The translations under genes were made by a program, and so were the position numbers. A stretch of DNA of 64,000 nucleotides, taken from NCBI GenBank assembly GCA_034002745.1, contig JAVEZY010000007.1, positions 1-64,000 of the forward strand. Direction: 5' to 3'. This document shows positions 23,135 to 32,106 of the stretch, one piece after another (the first letter of the stretch is position 1; each line of letters begins with the position of its first letter). The notes under the pieces are model-generated. The model saw only the letters and a list, made by a program, of their open reading frames with translations, was not told the origin of the DNA and did no database searches. The stretch comes from JAITWN01 sp034002745 (GTDB lineage Bacteria > Pseudomonadota > Gammaproteobacteria > SZUA-140).

Positions 23135-23920
23135 TCAGGCCGTGGGTTTGATTGCGCCAGCGCCGACCAGACTGCGTCGGGGGCGCCAGCGGGGCTTGAT
23201 CGGTGTGAGGGTGGCCACCCGCTTTCGGGCAACGATGATATAGGTTCCTCCGAGATACGGCCACCTGCGCGCGCCCAGCGATTCCAGCCACTGCAGCCGG
23301 CGCATGAGACCGGCGTGGCGCACGGGTGGACGGAAGAAGCACGAGCGCGCCAGAACAACGTCGAAACCGAGCAGGGCCAGCCAGTCACGGATTCGGGAGC
23401 TGCCGCGAAAGCTTCCAGACCAGGGGGCGCGTCGCCGGCGCCAGGTGAACAGCCGCCGCGCCCCCCACAGACTCCACGGATTGAAGCCCAGGATGACCAG
23501 GTGTCCTTCGGGCACCAGCACTCGCTCCGCCTCGCGCAGGACATCGTGGGGCGAGCGCTCGAAATCCAGCGTATGGGGCAAAAGCACCACGTCGACCGAA
23601 TCGTTGCGCAAGGGCAGCAGACAAGGCCATGCGCGCATGAGCAAAACGCGCTCATCTGCGCCGGCGGTGCCGGAAACGACGTCACCGATCACCAGCTGTC
23701 GCCGGATCAGGCTGGCGTCGAGCAGATACTCGTCGCATGGCGCGCCGACCTGCACCAGATAGTAGCCGAACAGATCCGGCAACACTCGGTCGAGGGCCTC
23801 GCGCTCGGCCGCGAGCAGCGCTCGGCCGAGATGCGAGGCATACCAGTGGCGCAGCCCGCCCTCCGCAGCCGGAGGCGGCACCGAATCGCCGCTTGCGCTA
23901 TGCTGGTCTTCCATTGCCAT
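23135..23920 (-). CDS. SAM-dependent methyltransferase (YafS-like)
   Basis: A 261-residue protein that matches, by position and sequence pattern, the methyltransferase that sits between gloB and rnhA in E. coli (yafS) and Pseudomonas. The class I core has DSVDVVLLPHTLDFERSPHD then VLREAERVLVPEGHLVILGF, the post-II and motif III region. The usual Gly-rich SAM loop is degenerate (LVQVGAPCDEYLLDAS), as in its relatives. A basic C-terminal tail (KRVATLTPIKPRWRPRR) may bind nucleic acid or a membrane. The substrate is unknown. It is divergent from gloB with 50 bases between starts, so a shared control region with tandem 11-bp repeats is present. Confidence 0.84.
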   Translation of the reverse strand: MAMEDQHSASGDSVPPPAAEGGLRHWYASHLGRALLAAEREALDRVLPDLFGYYLVQVGAPCDEYLLDASLIRRQLVIGDVVSGTAGADERVLLMRAWPCLLPLRNDSVDVVLLPHTLDFERSPHDVLREAERVLVPEGHLVILGFNPWSLWGARRLFTWRRRRAPWSGSFRGSSRIRDWLALLGFDVVLARSCFFRPPVRHAGLMRRLQWLESLGARRWPYLGGTYIIVARKRVATLTPIKPRWRPRRSLVGAGAIKPTA

Positions 23921-23932
23921 ATCGCGTCACAT

Positions 23933-23954
23933 CCCAGTCACGGCCCAGTCACGG
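23933..23954. repeat. Tandem 11-bp repeat between methyltransferase and gloB
   Basis: CCCAGTCACGG occurs twice in tandem in the 50-base divergent spacer. It could be an operator or simply a short duplication; there is no other evidence. Confidence 0.45.
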
Positions 23955-23970
23955 CCCCGGCGACCCGCAC

Positions 23971-24735
23971 ATGATGAGCGTCATTCCGATACCGGCATTG
24001 CGCGACAATTATATCTGGATGCTGCCGCTGACGACGCAACCGGACCGCGTGGTCATCGTCGATCCCGGAGAAGCCGCGCCAGTAGGGGCTGCGCTGGACC
24101 GGCTCGGACTGCAGCCGGCGGCGATCCTGGTCACCCATCATCATCTCGATCACACCGGCGGAATCTCGGAACTCCAGCGCCGGCACCGGCTGGCGGTCTT
24201 CGGTCCCGCGGGCGCGAGTCCCGCCGTCGATCACCCCATCGCCGATGGCATGACGGTGCGCCTGGGAGATCTGGAATTGCGGGTGATGGCGGTCCCGGGC
24301 CATACGCTGGAACATGTCGCCTATTATGCCCCAGGCATGCTGCTCTGCGGCGACACCCTGTTCGGCGCGGGCTGCGGGAGACTCTTCGAGGGCACGCCTG
24401 CGCAGATGTACGAATCCCTGATGAAGTTCGCCGCGCTGCCGGAGGATACCCGGGTCTACTGCAGCCACGAGTATACCGCCGCGAATCTGGCCTTCGCCGC
24501 CGCCGTCGAACCGGACAACGAGGACGTGCGGGCGCGGATCGAACGGGTCGCGCTGCTTCGCGCCTCCGGCAGACCCAGCCTGCCTTCGACCATCGGTGAG
24601 GAGTTGCGCACCAATCCCTTCCTGCGCTGCCGGGAGCCCGATGTGAGCGCTGCGGCGCGGCGACACGCGGGAACCGAGGTCAATGGCGAGCTCGGCGTAT
24701 TCACCGCCCTGCGACGCTGGAAGGACGTGTTCTAG
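23971..24735 (+). CDS. gloB: Hydroxyacylglutathione hydrolase (glyoxalase II)
   Basis: A 254-residue metallo-beta-lactamase-fold hydrolase. The start is at 23971 (MMSVIPIPALRDNYIWML); the frame is open farther upstream but reads through the divergent gene. The metal motif is VTHHHLDHTGG, followed by a further His in VPGHTLEHVAYY and an Asp/His pair in CGDTLFGAGCGRLFEG and CSHEYTAANL. The usual GloB C-terminal helical domain is visible. It hydrolyses S-D-lactoylglutathione to D-lactate, the second step of methylglyoxal detoxification. No GloA is seen in the window. Confidence 0.94.
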   Translation: MMSVIPIPALRDNYIWMLPLTTQPDRVVIVDPGEAAPVGAALDRLGLQPAAILVTHHHLDHTGGISELQRRHRLAVFGPAGASPAVDHPIADGMTVRLGDLELRVMAVPGHTLEHVAYYAPGMLLCGDTLFGAGCGRLFEGTPAQMYESLMKFAALPEDTRVYCSHEYTAANLAFAAAVEPDNEDVRARIERVALLRASGRPSLPSTIGEELRTNPFLRCREPDVSAAARRHAGTEVNGELGVFTALRRWKDVF

Positions 24736-24754
24736 AAGAGCACAGGAAACGCCA

Positions 24755-24791
24755 AAGGGGACGCTCCCCTGAAAAAGGGGAGCGTCCCCTT
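24755..24791 (+). terminator. 16-bp inverted repeat after gloB
   Basis: Perfect 16-bp arms at 24755-24770 and 24776-24791 with a 5-base loop, 19 bases after the gloB stop. There is no T-tract on the plus strand, so it may be a terminator-like or repeat-type (REP-like) element. Confidence 0.5.
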
Positions 24792-24870
24792 CCTCACGAT
24801 TTCCGGGAATCCGCCGATTTATTGCTATACTCGGCAGCTCGCTTCTTCAGCGCAATCAGGACTCCGCGGC

Positions 24871-26598
24871 ATGCTCCATCAACTCCGGCGACTGACCGCT
24901 CTCGGTCTCTGTGCGGCTGCCCTGTGGGGCTGCGCGCTCGGGCCGGTATCTTCGCCCCCTGACGATGCGCCAGCCACAGAGTCCGGCGTGCCGGCGGATG
25001 CGGAGCCGCGGCGACTCCCCGCATACGGTGACGAGCATACGGCGTTCCCGTGGACACGCTATCGTCTGGCACTTTTCCTCCCCGATCCCGAGCACAGCAC
25101 GCTGGAAGCGGAGTCGCTGCCTTTTCCAGGCATCACCCGCCCCAGGGATTTCGAACCCGAACCGCAGGCAGGAGCAACCCCCGATCTGTGGGATCGGATA
25201 CGTGCCGCTTATGCCTTCCCCGACGAGGACAGCGCGCGTATCGACTCGGAGCTGGCCTGGTATGCCGCGCATCCGGCGTATATCGCCCGCACTCTGGAAC
25301 GCGGCCGGCCCTACCTGCATCTCATCGTCGATGCCCTGGAAGAGCGCGGCATGCCGCTGGAGATCGCATTCCTGCCCATCGTAGAGAGCGCGTTCCAGCC
25401 TTTTGCCTATTCTCATGGCCGCGCTGCCGGATTGTGGCAGTTCGTGCCAGGCACCGCCGCGCGCTATGGCCTGAAACAAACCTGGTGGTATGACGGGCGC
25501 CGCGATGTGGTCGCCTCCACCCGCGCGGCCCTGGATTACCTGCAATACCTCCATGGCTTCTTCGATGGTGACTGGATGCTGGCCCTCGCCGCCTACAACT
25601 CCGGCGAAGGCACGGTCCGGCGCGCGGTGCAGCGCAATCGGACCCAGGGCCGCGGCACCGACTTCTGGTCCCTGAACCTGCCGCGCGAGACGCGCGCCTA
25701 CGTACCCAAGCTGGTTGCGCTGGCGCGGATCTTCTCCGATCCTGCGAAGTACGGCCTGACACTGCCGGACATGCCGGACGAACCCATGATCACCCGGGTC
25801 GCCACCGGATCCCAGATCGACCTGGCGAAGGCCGCGGAACTGGCGGGCATCACCCTGGACGAGCTCTATCGCCTGAATCCGGCATTCAATCGCTGGGCCA
25901 CCGATCCCGAAGGGCCGCACGAACTGCTGCTGCCCGCGCATGCCGCGGACCGATTCGCCACCGCGCTCGCCGGACTGGATGAGACGCAGCGCGTCAGCTG
26001 GACCCGCCATCGCATTCGCAACGGCGAAACGCTGGGGGAGATCGCCCGGAAGTACCGCACCACGGTCCCGGTACTGCGCGAGGTCAACGACATTTCCGGG
26101 CACATGATACGCGCGGGACAGAACCTGATCGTTCCGGTGGCCATGCAGGACCGCGCAGCCTATACCCTGAGCGCGGAACAGCGCCAGCGCGCCGTGCAGT
26201 CGGCCGGCGCGGATGCCCGGCTGGTCCATGTGGTGCGCAAGGGCGACACGCTGTGGGATATTGCACGCTCCCACGGCATCGGCGTACGCCAGCTGGCACG
26301 GTGGAACGCCATGGCGCCGGGCGATCCGCTGCGCCCCGGACAACGCCTGGTCATCCGCAAGAGCGGCGCGACGACCCTCGCCGGCCCGGCCCGGGATCAC
26401 CCCCTGAGCACCGAGGCCACGCAGCGCATCAGCTACGTGGTACGCAAGGGCGATTCGCTGTCGCGCATATCACAGCGATTCAACGTCAAGTTGTCCGAGT
26501 TGCTGCGCTGGAATTCGCTCGACCAGAACGCCTACCTGCAGCCCGGCCAGCGCCTCACGCTGTACATCGACGTCACCCGCCAGACCGCCAACCTGTAG
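24871..26598 (+). CDS. mltD: Membrane-bound lytic murein transglycosylase D
   Basis: A 575-residue lipoprotein. The signal peptide ends in a lipobox-like LWGCALG. The SLT domain (about residues 160-300) has the catalytic Glu in PIVESAFQPFAYSHGRAAG, then LWQFVPGTAARYGL. Three LysM repeats follow at about 370-415 (IRNGETLGEIARKYRTTVPV), 450-495 (VRKGDTLWDIARSHGIGVRQ) and 525-565 (VRKGDSLSRISQRFNVKLSE). It cleaves peptidoglycan with formation of 1,6-anhydro-MurNAc ends and is anchored in the outer membrane. Three LysM is one more than E. coli MltD. The gloB-mltD adjacency is conserved in E. coli and Pseudomonas. Confidence 0.95.
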   Translation: MLHQLRRLTALGLCAAALWGCALGPVSSPPDDAPATESGVPADAEPRRLPAYGDEHTAFPWTRYRLALFLPDPEHSTLEAESLPFPGITRPRDFEPEPQAGATPDLWDRIRAAYAFPDEDSARIDSELAWYAAHPAYIARTLERGRPYLHLIVDALEERGMPLEIAFLPIVESAFQPFAYSHGRAAGLWQFVPGTAARYGLKQTWWYDGRRDVVASTRAALDYLQYLHGFFDGDWMLALAAYNSGEGTVRRAVQRNRTQGRGTDFWSLNLPRETRAYVPKLVALARIFSDPAKYGLTLPDMPDEPMITRVATGSQIDLAKAAELAGITLDELYRLNPAFNRWATDPEGPHELLLPAHAADRFATALAGLDETQRVSWTRHRIRNGETLGEIARKYRTTVPVLREVNDISGHMIRAGQNLIVPVAMQDRAAYTLSAEQRQRAVQSAGADARLVHVVRKGDTLWDIARSHGIGVRQLARWNAMAPGDPLRPGQRLVIRKSGATTLAGPARDHPLSTEATQRISYVVRKGDSLSRISQRFNVKLSELLRWNSLDQNAYLQPGQRLTLYIDVTRQTANL

Positions 26599-26605
26599 CC
26601 CGCCC

Positions 26606-26635
26606 GGCATCGCCGCCCCTAGCGGCGGCGATGCC
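26606..26635 (+). terminator. Probable terminator after mltD
   Basis: Perfect 12-bp arms at 26606-26617 and 26624-26635, starting 7 bases after the mltD stop. The tail is pyrimidine-rich (accctcctcttt), not a clean T-tract. Confidence 0.6.
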
Positions 26636-26802
26636 ACCCTCCTCTTTCAACTCTTCACCTTCAAGCTTTCCGCATATTCCGGGTGATTTCACCCGAATTA
26701 TCAGGTACCGTCTGGCCTGCCGGGGGCGACACTGCGGATTTCGCCTGCGGATGCCGATAACCGCAAGACGCGGCTCTCGGCGCACGACCACGGTTATTGA
26801 GC

Positions 26803-29112
26803 ATGGACAACGACAACGTCATTCCGATGAGCAGCCGGGCGATCGACCTCCCGGTATCGCCTTTTCGCACCACCTCGGCCGAGGGCGAGCTCATGCACGC
26901 GCCGGTCGTGGCGACGCTGATGCAGGGCAAGACCATCGCTGGACGGCTCATTGGCGTAGATGGCCCACGCGCCATCATCAGCCTCGAAACGCGCGACAAG
27001 AGACGGGTGTATGTTCGCTTCGTGGAATTGCGCTATCTGAACTTCATCACCCGCAATCCCGTGAACCGCGGGCGCCATCCCCTGCAGAAGGACCATGCAG
27101 CCGACATTCTGATGCCGCGCAACGCGCAGGAATTCCGCATCACCTTCACGGACCAGAAAGTACTCACAGGACGGACGCGGAGTTCGTTCGTCGATCGCAT
27201 CGGCCTCCATCTGTTCCAGCTCGTCGACAGTTCGCACGTCACCCGGCTGTTCATTCCAGCCCAGGCAGTGGCGCGCTATTACATCGGCGAACGCCGCGAC
27301 CAGCCGCCGGGAGAGGTTGCGTCGGTGCACACCGAAAAACCCGCGCCAAGGCGGCGCAAGGCGGATCGCACCCCGGATGCCGCCGCCGTTGACGACACGC
27401 ATTCGCTGTGTGCGGCACTCTCACGGCGCGGGGAAAGCGGCGGCGATTCGCTGATCTCGCCGAAACGGATCGGCGAGATGCTGGTGGAAGACGGCATCAT
27501 CAGCCAGGATCAGCTCGAGAGGGCGCTGGAGATTCAACGGCGCGGCAAGGACGACGCAGACCGGATCGGCGAGATCCTGGTCGCCAGCGCCGCAGCCTCG
27601 GCGGAACAGATCTACACCGCTCTCGCCCACAAGTTCGGCATGCCCTTCGTGCTGCTGCGCAACTTCTTCGTTCAGATCGAATGCCTGAACCTCGTGCCGG
27701 CGGACATCGCGCGCCGCTACACGCTGGTTCCGCTGCTGGTGCACCAGGACCGTCTCATCGTCGCGATGGACGATCCGGCGAATACCGAACCGCTGACGCT
27801 GCTGCGCTTCATGACTCAGCACCGAATCGAGCCGGTCATCGCCACTCGCTGCGACATCGAGTGGGCAATCTCGAAATACTATGGTGACAACCGCGAAAAG
27901 CAGCGGCCCTCAGCGCGAAGCGCGACTCGCGCAGAGCGCAATCGCAAGACGATGGAAAAGGCCGTCGCCAGCTTCATCGCCAACACGATCAGCGACGCGG
28001 TGTCGCGGAACGCCGCCGACATCCGCTTCATCGCGCAAGGCGAGCGGGCCGAGATGCTGTTCCGCATCGATGGCGACCAGGTGCGCATACGACGCTTCAG
28101 CCGCATCATCATGCCGGCCATCTTCGCGCACCTGCGCGCCATGGCGCGAATCGCGCCGCCTTCCGACGAACATCGCGGACAGGCTCGCATACTCGACGGA
28201 CACGAAATCGTCGATGCACGCATCGCGGTCGATGAGCGCAGCGACGGGACCGGCGAAGTGAAGATCGAACTGGTACGCAGCGGCGCCCGCATCGCAACCC
28301 TCGATGACACCGGTCTGTCACCGGACGATCTCGGTCTGCTGCGCGAAGGACTTGGACGGCGCGGCCGCCTGCTCGTCATTGCCGGACCGCCGGACTCGCA
28401 TCGCGCGCGCACCATGTACGCCGCGCTACGCGAACTCAAGGAAGCCGGCAGACGCGTCGCCACAGCGGAATGGCCGGTATCCTATTATCTGAGCGGCATC
28501 GAACAGGCACACCCCGGCGGTGAAGTGGAGGGATTTCCGCTCCTGGCGCTCGAAGATCTGCGCGGCACCGGGATCGGGGGCTTGCTGCTGGGAGAGCTCG
28601 GCACCGCAGCACTGCTGAACGCGGCGATCGACACGGCGCTGCGTGGAATCTCCGTGGTGGCCAAGCTGGAGGCCGCCACTGCGGCCCATGCGCTCGACAG
28701 ACTCATGGATCTGGCGTCCGAGCGTGCCGAACTCGGATCGGCGCTTTCAGGCATCCTCGTGCAGCACAAGGTACGAGTCAATTGCCGCTACTGTCTGGTC
28801 GAGGAACATGTCTCGCCAGAGATACGCGCAACACTCGGGGTCGGCGCAGACGAGGTGTTCTATCACGGCGCCGGCTGCGATGACTGCCGGCAAACCGGCT
28901 TCAACGGCTTTCAGCCGGTATTCGAATTCCTTCCCAATTCGCTCGAACTCGCCGCCCTGGTCGAAAGCGGGGCACCGTGCGAACAGATCGTGCAGTGGAC
29001 TCGCAACAGCAACAGCAGCATTCTGATCGACAATGCCCTGCGGCTGGCCCGCCTGCGGCGCATCCCCTTCGCGGAAGCAGTGCGCCTTCAGGTCGCCACC
29101 AACTCATCCTGA
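26803..29112 (+). CDS. PilB/GspE-like protein without ATPase motifs (DUF6982 plus MshEN plus pseudo-ATPase)
   Basis: A protein of about 769 residues from the ATG at 26803 (MDNDNVIPMSS); a TTG at 26797 is possible. Residues about 30-170 contain two beta-rich modules (TLMQGKTIAGRLIGVDG and EFRITFTDQKVLTGRT ... LFIPAQAVARYYIG) resembling DUF6982. Residues about 210-350 are an MshEN/T2SSE_N domain (PKRIGEMLVEDGIISQDQL). The remainder aligns with PilB/GspE. However, the Walker A position reads VIAGPPDSHRARTMYAAL (no GKT), the Asp box ATAEWPVSYYLSGIEQ, Walker B LLLGELGTAALLNAA, and the His box VVAKLEAATAAHALDRLMDL. The zinc motif is kept (CRYC and CDDC). No pilus assembly gene is nearby. It is probably a structural or regulatory paralogue, not an ATPase. 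Confidence 0.85.
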   Translation: MDNDNVIPMSSRAIDLPVSPFRTTSAEGELMHAPVVATLMQGKTIAGRLIGVDGPRAIISLETRDKRRVYVRFVELRYLNFITRNPVNRGRHPLQKDHAADILMPRNAQEFRITFTDQKVLTGRTRSSFVDRIGLHLFQLVDSSHVTRLFIPAQAVARYYIGERRDQPPGEVASVHTEKPAPRRRKADRTPDAAAVDDTHSLCAALSRRGESGGDSLISPKRIGEMLVEDGIISQDQLERALEIQRRGKDDADRIGEILVASAAASAEQIYTALAHKFGMPFVLLRNFFVQIECLNLVPADIARRYTLVPLLVHQDRLIVAMDDPANTEPLTLLRFMTQHRIEPVIATRCDIEWAISKYYGDNREKQRPSARSATRAERNRKTMEKAVASFIANTISDAVSRNAADIRFIAQGERAEMLFRIDGDQVRIRRFSRIIMPAIFAHLRAMARIAPPSDEHRGQARILDGHEIVDARIAVDERSDGTGEVKIELVRSGARIATLDDTGLSPDDLGLLREGLGRRGRLLVIAGPPDSHRARTMYAALRELKEAGRRVATAEWPVSYYLSGIEQAHPGGEVEGFPLLALEDLRGTGIGGLLLGELGTAALLNAAIDTALRGISVVAKLEAATAAHALDRLMDLASERAELGSALSGILVQHKVRVNCRYCLVEEHVSPEIRATLGVGADEVFYHGAGCDDCRQTGFNGFQPVFEFLPNSLELAALVESGAPCEQIVQWTRNSNSSILIDNALRLARLRRIPFAEAVRLQVATNSS

Positions 29113-29149
29113 CTGAACAGGCAGCCGGCCAGCGCGGCCTCGCGTCCCC

Positions 29150-31165
29150 TCAGGCAAAGTGACAGCGCGCCCAGCGTTCGGCGCCAGTACTCAATTCGTC
29201 AGGCACCTGCATGCGACACAGCTCGGCCGCATGCGGACAGCGGGTATGGAAATGACAGCCCGCCGGAGGATTCATCGGCGAGGGCAATTCACCCGAAACG
29301 TCCTGCGGTTCGATCCCGGCCCGGCGATCGAGCCGCGGCACCGCAGCGATCAGTGCACGGGTATAGGGATGACGCGGATCGCGCAGGACCTCCAGCGCCG
29401 GACCGTACTCCACGATGCGGCCGAGATACATGACCGCGACCTCATCGGCCAGGCTCGCGACGATGGGCAGGTTGTGGGTCACGAACAGATAGGACAGGCC
29501 CCGCGCATCCTGCAGGTCCTGCAGCAGATTGAGGATCTGCGCCTGCACCGGCAGATCAAGCGCGCTGGTCGGTTCATCGCAGACGATGAGCCGCGGATCC
29601 ACTGCCAGCGCCCGGGCTATGCAGATGCGCTGACGCTGCCCCCCGGAGAATTCGTGCGGATAGCGGCGGGCGGCTTCGGCCGGCAGTCCCACCGCCTCCA
29701 GCAGTTCGGCCACGCGGTCGGCTCGCCGTGAAGCCTGCGGCTCCAGCCCCAGCGTGATCATGCCCTCGGCAACGATGTCGGCGACCCGCATGCGCGGATT
29801 CATCGACGCATAACCATCCTGGAACACGAACTGCAGATCCCGACGCCTGCGGCGCAGCGCTTCCCCATCGAGCCTGGCAAGGTCCTCTCCGGCGAACAGG
29901 ATGCGTCCGGCATCGGGACGTACCAACTGCACGATTGCCTTTCCGACCGTCGTCTTGCCGCAACCGGATTCGCCTACCAGCGCCAGCGTACTTCCCGCGC
30001 GCAGCGTCAGCGATACGCCATCCACCGCGCGCACGCGGCCGGTGAGCCGGCGCAGCGGACCGCTTCTCACCGCGAATTCCACGGCAAGGTTCCGCAGCTC
30101 AAGCAAGGGCTCGCCTGCCGGCGGGACCGGCTTCGGTATCGACGCCTCCGGACGCTGCCGCTCGACGCAAGCATCGACCGCGCCCCGTAAACGCTCGTAG
30201 TGCTGTGCCGCATGCAAATGGCAGCGCACCTGGCCTCCGGCATCGACCGGAATCAGTTCGGGCTCGCTGGTGCAGGCGCTCCAGGCATGCGCACAGCGCG
30301 GCGCAAACCGGCATCCGGCGATCGTGCCTGGCCGGGGCGCACTTCCCGGAATCGTCGTTAGCCGCTGTCGGCGCCGCCCTTCCCCCGGCAGGGACTCGAG
30401 CAGCCTCCGGCTGTAGGGATGGAGCGGGCCGGCAAAAAAACGCTCGCGGCTCGACTGCTCGACGATGCGGCCGGCGTACATCACGGCGATGCGATCCGCC
30501 ATCTCCGCGACCACGCCGAGATCGTGGGTGATCAGCATCACCGACATCCCGCGTTCGCGCTGCAAGCGTTTCAGCAGCGACAGCACCTGGGCCTGGATCG
30601 TGACATCGAGCGCGGTGCTCGGTTCATCGGCGATGAGCAGCGACGGTTCGCCGGCGAGCGCGATGGCGATCATCACGCGCTGCTTCATGCCACCCGAGAG
30701 ACGGTGAGGATACTCCGAGTACCTTCGGCGGGCGTCGGCGATGCCGACCGCATCGAGCAGTTCGATCGCGATCCGGCGTGATTCGGGCTTCGATACCCGC
30801 CGATGCCAGCGCACGGCTTCGGCGACCTGCTCGCCGGCCGTCATCACCGGATTGAGCGAAGTCATCGGTTCCTGGAAGATCATCGCCACGCGCCCGCCCC
30901 GGACGCGGCGCATGGCCGACTCGCTCAGCCCGAGGAGGTCTTCGCCATCCATCGTAGCGCGCCCGGCCACGATACGCGCAGCCGCAGGCACCAGTCGCAT
31001 GAGCGACAGCGAGGTCATCGACTTGCCGCATCCGGACTCGCCTACCAGCGCGAACGTCTCTCCCCGGCGGATTTCGAACGACACGCCGTCCACCAGGGGA
31101 ATGTCGCCCGCGCCGCGACGCAGGCAGGTGGACAGACCGTCAACCTTCAGTAGCACTTCACTCAC
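29150..31165 (-). CDS. Dipeptide/oligopeptide-type ABC transporter, two ATPase domains fused
   Basis: A 671-residue protein starting at a GTG (31165, SEVLLKVDGL). It contains two complete ABC ATPase domains. Domain 1 has Walker A GESGCGKSMTS, signature HRLSGGMKQRV and Walker B LLIADEPSTAL. Domain 2 (from about residue 350) has GESGCGKTTVG, HEFSGGQRQRI and LIVCDEPTSAL. Each is followed by the C-terminal cysteine region of OppD/OppF-like proteins (CRFAPRCAHAWSAC; CHFHTRCPHAAELC). It resembles YejF or a DppD-DppF fusion. No permease or binding-protein gene lies next to it, which is unusual. In Pseudomonas, as I recall, the ATPase at this position is followed by permease and binding-protein genes. 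Confidence 0.93.
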   Translation of the reverse strand: MSEVLLKVDGLSTCLRRGAGDIPLVDGVSFEIRRGETFALVGESGCGKSMTSLSLMRLVPAAARIVAGRATMDGEDLLGLSESAMRRVRGGRVAMIFQEPMTSLNPVMTAGEQVAEAVRWHRRVSKPESRRIAIELLDAVGIADARRRYSEYPHRLSGGMKQRVMIAIALAGEPSLLIADEPSTALDVTIQAQVLSLLKRLQRERGMSVMLITHDLGVVAEMADRIAVMYAGRIVEQSSRERFFAGPLHPYSRRLLESLPGEGRRRQRLTTIPGSAPRPGTIAGCRFAPRCAHAWSACTSEPELIPVDAGGQVRCHLHAAQHYERLRGAVDACVERQRPEASIPKPVPPAGEPLLELRNLAVEFAVRSGPLRRLTGRVRAVDGVSLTLRAGSTLALVGESGCGKTTVGKAIVQLVRPDAGRILFAGEDLARLDGEALRRRRRDLQFVFQDGYASMNPRMRVADIVAEGMITLGLEPQASRRADRVAELLEAVGLPAEAARRYPHEFSGGQRQRICIARALAVDPRLIVCDEPTSALDLPVQAQILNLLQDLQDARGLSYLFVTHNLPIVASLADEVAVMYLGRIVEYGPALEVLRDPRHPYTRALIAAVPRLDRRAGIEPQDVSGELPSPMNPPAGCHFHTRCPHAAELCRMQVPDELSTGAERWARCHFA

Positions 31166-31204
31166 GATCCGCTTCGACCAACTTTCCGCCTGTCGGGCAC
31201 GGCC

Positions 31205-31232
31205 TTTCCGCGCTGGAAACCTGTGCTATATT
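31205..31232 (+). promoter_or_regulatory. Putative extended -10 promoter of fabI
   Basis: TGC-TATATT at 31224-31232 forms an extended -10; the -35 is weak (TTTCCG, 31205-31210, 16-base spacer). The start codon is 44 bases downstream of the -10. Confidence 0.5.
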
Positions 31233-31236
31233 ACAG
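31221..31236. promoter_or_regulatory. LexA-box-like palindrome over the fabI -10
   Basis: CTGT-N8-ACAG (CTGTGCTATATTACAG) overlaps the -10 of fabI. It matches the core of the gammaproteobacterial LexA box. About one such match is expected by chance in 64 kb, so this is only a lead. Confidence 0.3.
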
Positions 31237-31275
31237 GCTTCAAGAGCTCCAGGCACTCGACAGGGACAAGAGAAC

Positions 31276-32058
31276 ATGGGATTTTTGCAGGGTAAACGCG
31301 CACTCATCGTTGGAGTCGCCAGCAATCGCTCGATCGCCTGGGGCATCGCCAGCGCAATGCGCCGGGAAGGCGCCGAACTGGCATTCACCTACCAGAATGA
31401 CAAGCTGCAGTCCCGTGTGGAGGGCTTCGCCGCCGATCTCGGTTCCGACATCGTACTGCCCTGTGATGTCGGCGACGATGCGCAGATCGCCGAAGTCTTC
31501 GCTCAGCTCGAATCGCGCTGGGGCTACATCGACACCATCGTGCATTCGGTCGCCTTCGCGCCGCGGGAAGAGCTGGAAGGCGGATATGTCGAAAGCGTCA
31601 CGCGCGAGGGATTCCGCATCGCGCACGACATCAGCGCCTACAGCTTCGCGGCGCTGGCCAAGGGTGGACGCAAGCTCATGCAAGGACGAAACGGCTCCCT
31701 GCTCACCGTTTCCTATCTCGGCGCCGTGCGCGCGATCCCCAACTACAACGTGATGGGCATGGCCAAGGCCAGTCTCGAGGCGAGCGTGCGCTACATGGCG
31801 CACGATCTCGGACCCGAAGGAATCCGTGTCAACGCTGTATCGGCGGGTCCGATCAAGACCCTGGCCGCCGCGGGCATCAGCAATTTCCGCAGCTTCCTCG
31901 ATTACTCGGAGCGCAATTCCCCGCTGCGCCGCAACGTGACCATCGACGAGGTCGGTAACGCCGCCGCCTTCCTGTGCTCCGACCTGGCGAGCGGCATCAC
32001 CGGCGAGATTCTGTACGTGGATTCCGGCTACAACATCCAGGGCATGGGCGTCATCTGA
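31276..32058 (+). CDS. fabI: Enoyl-[acyl-carrier-protein] reductase (NADH)
   Basis: A 260-residue short-chain dehydrogenase. The Gly-rich motif is GVASNRSIAWGIASAM, the FabI-specific cofactor loop. The catalytic Tyr and Lys are in VMGMAKASLEAS, preceded by SYLGAVRAIPNYN (Tyr-x6-Lys). AGPIKTLAAAGISNFRSFLD is the substrate-binding loop. The RBS is AGGGACAAG. It catalyses the last reduction of fatty-acid elongation and is the target of triclosan-like inhibitors. It is followed after 48 bases by a symporter gene, which may be on the same transcript. Confidence 0.96.
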   Translation: MGFLQGKRALIVGVASNRSIAWGIASAMRREGAELAFTYQNDKLQSRVEGFAADLGSDIVLPCDVGDDAQIAEVFAQLESRWGYIDTIVHSVAFAPREELEGGYVESVTREGFRIAHDISAYSFAALAKGGRKLMQGRNGSLLTVSYLGAVRAIPNYNVMGMAKASLEASVRYMAHDLGPEGIRVNAVSAGPIKTLAAAGISNFRSFLDYSERNSPLRRNVTIDEVGNAAAFLCSDLASGITGEILYVDSGYNIQGMGVI

Positions 32059-32106
32059 CGCCCGCGGGGCGCGAGCGCCGGCCGCGCCTCTCCAAGAAAG
32101 ACCGGC

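Noticed and set aside
26803..29112. Type IV pilus or type II secretion operon
   Set aside because: Only a single PilB-like gene is present, without a working ATPase and without pilin, PilC, PilD or secretin genes.
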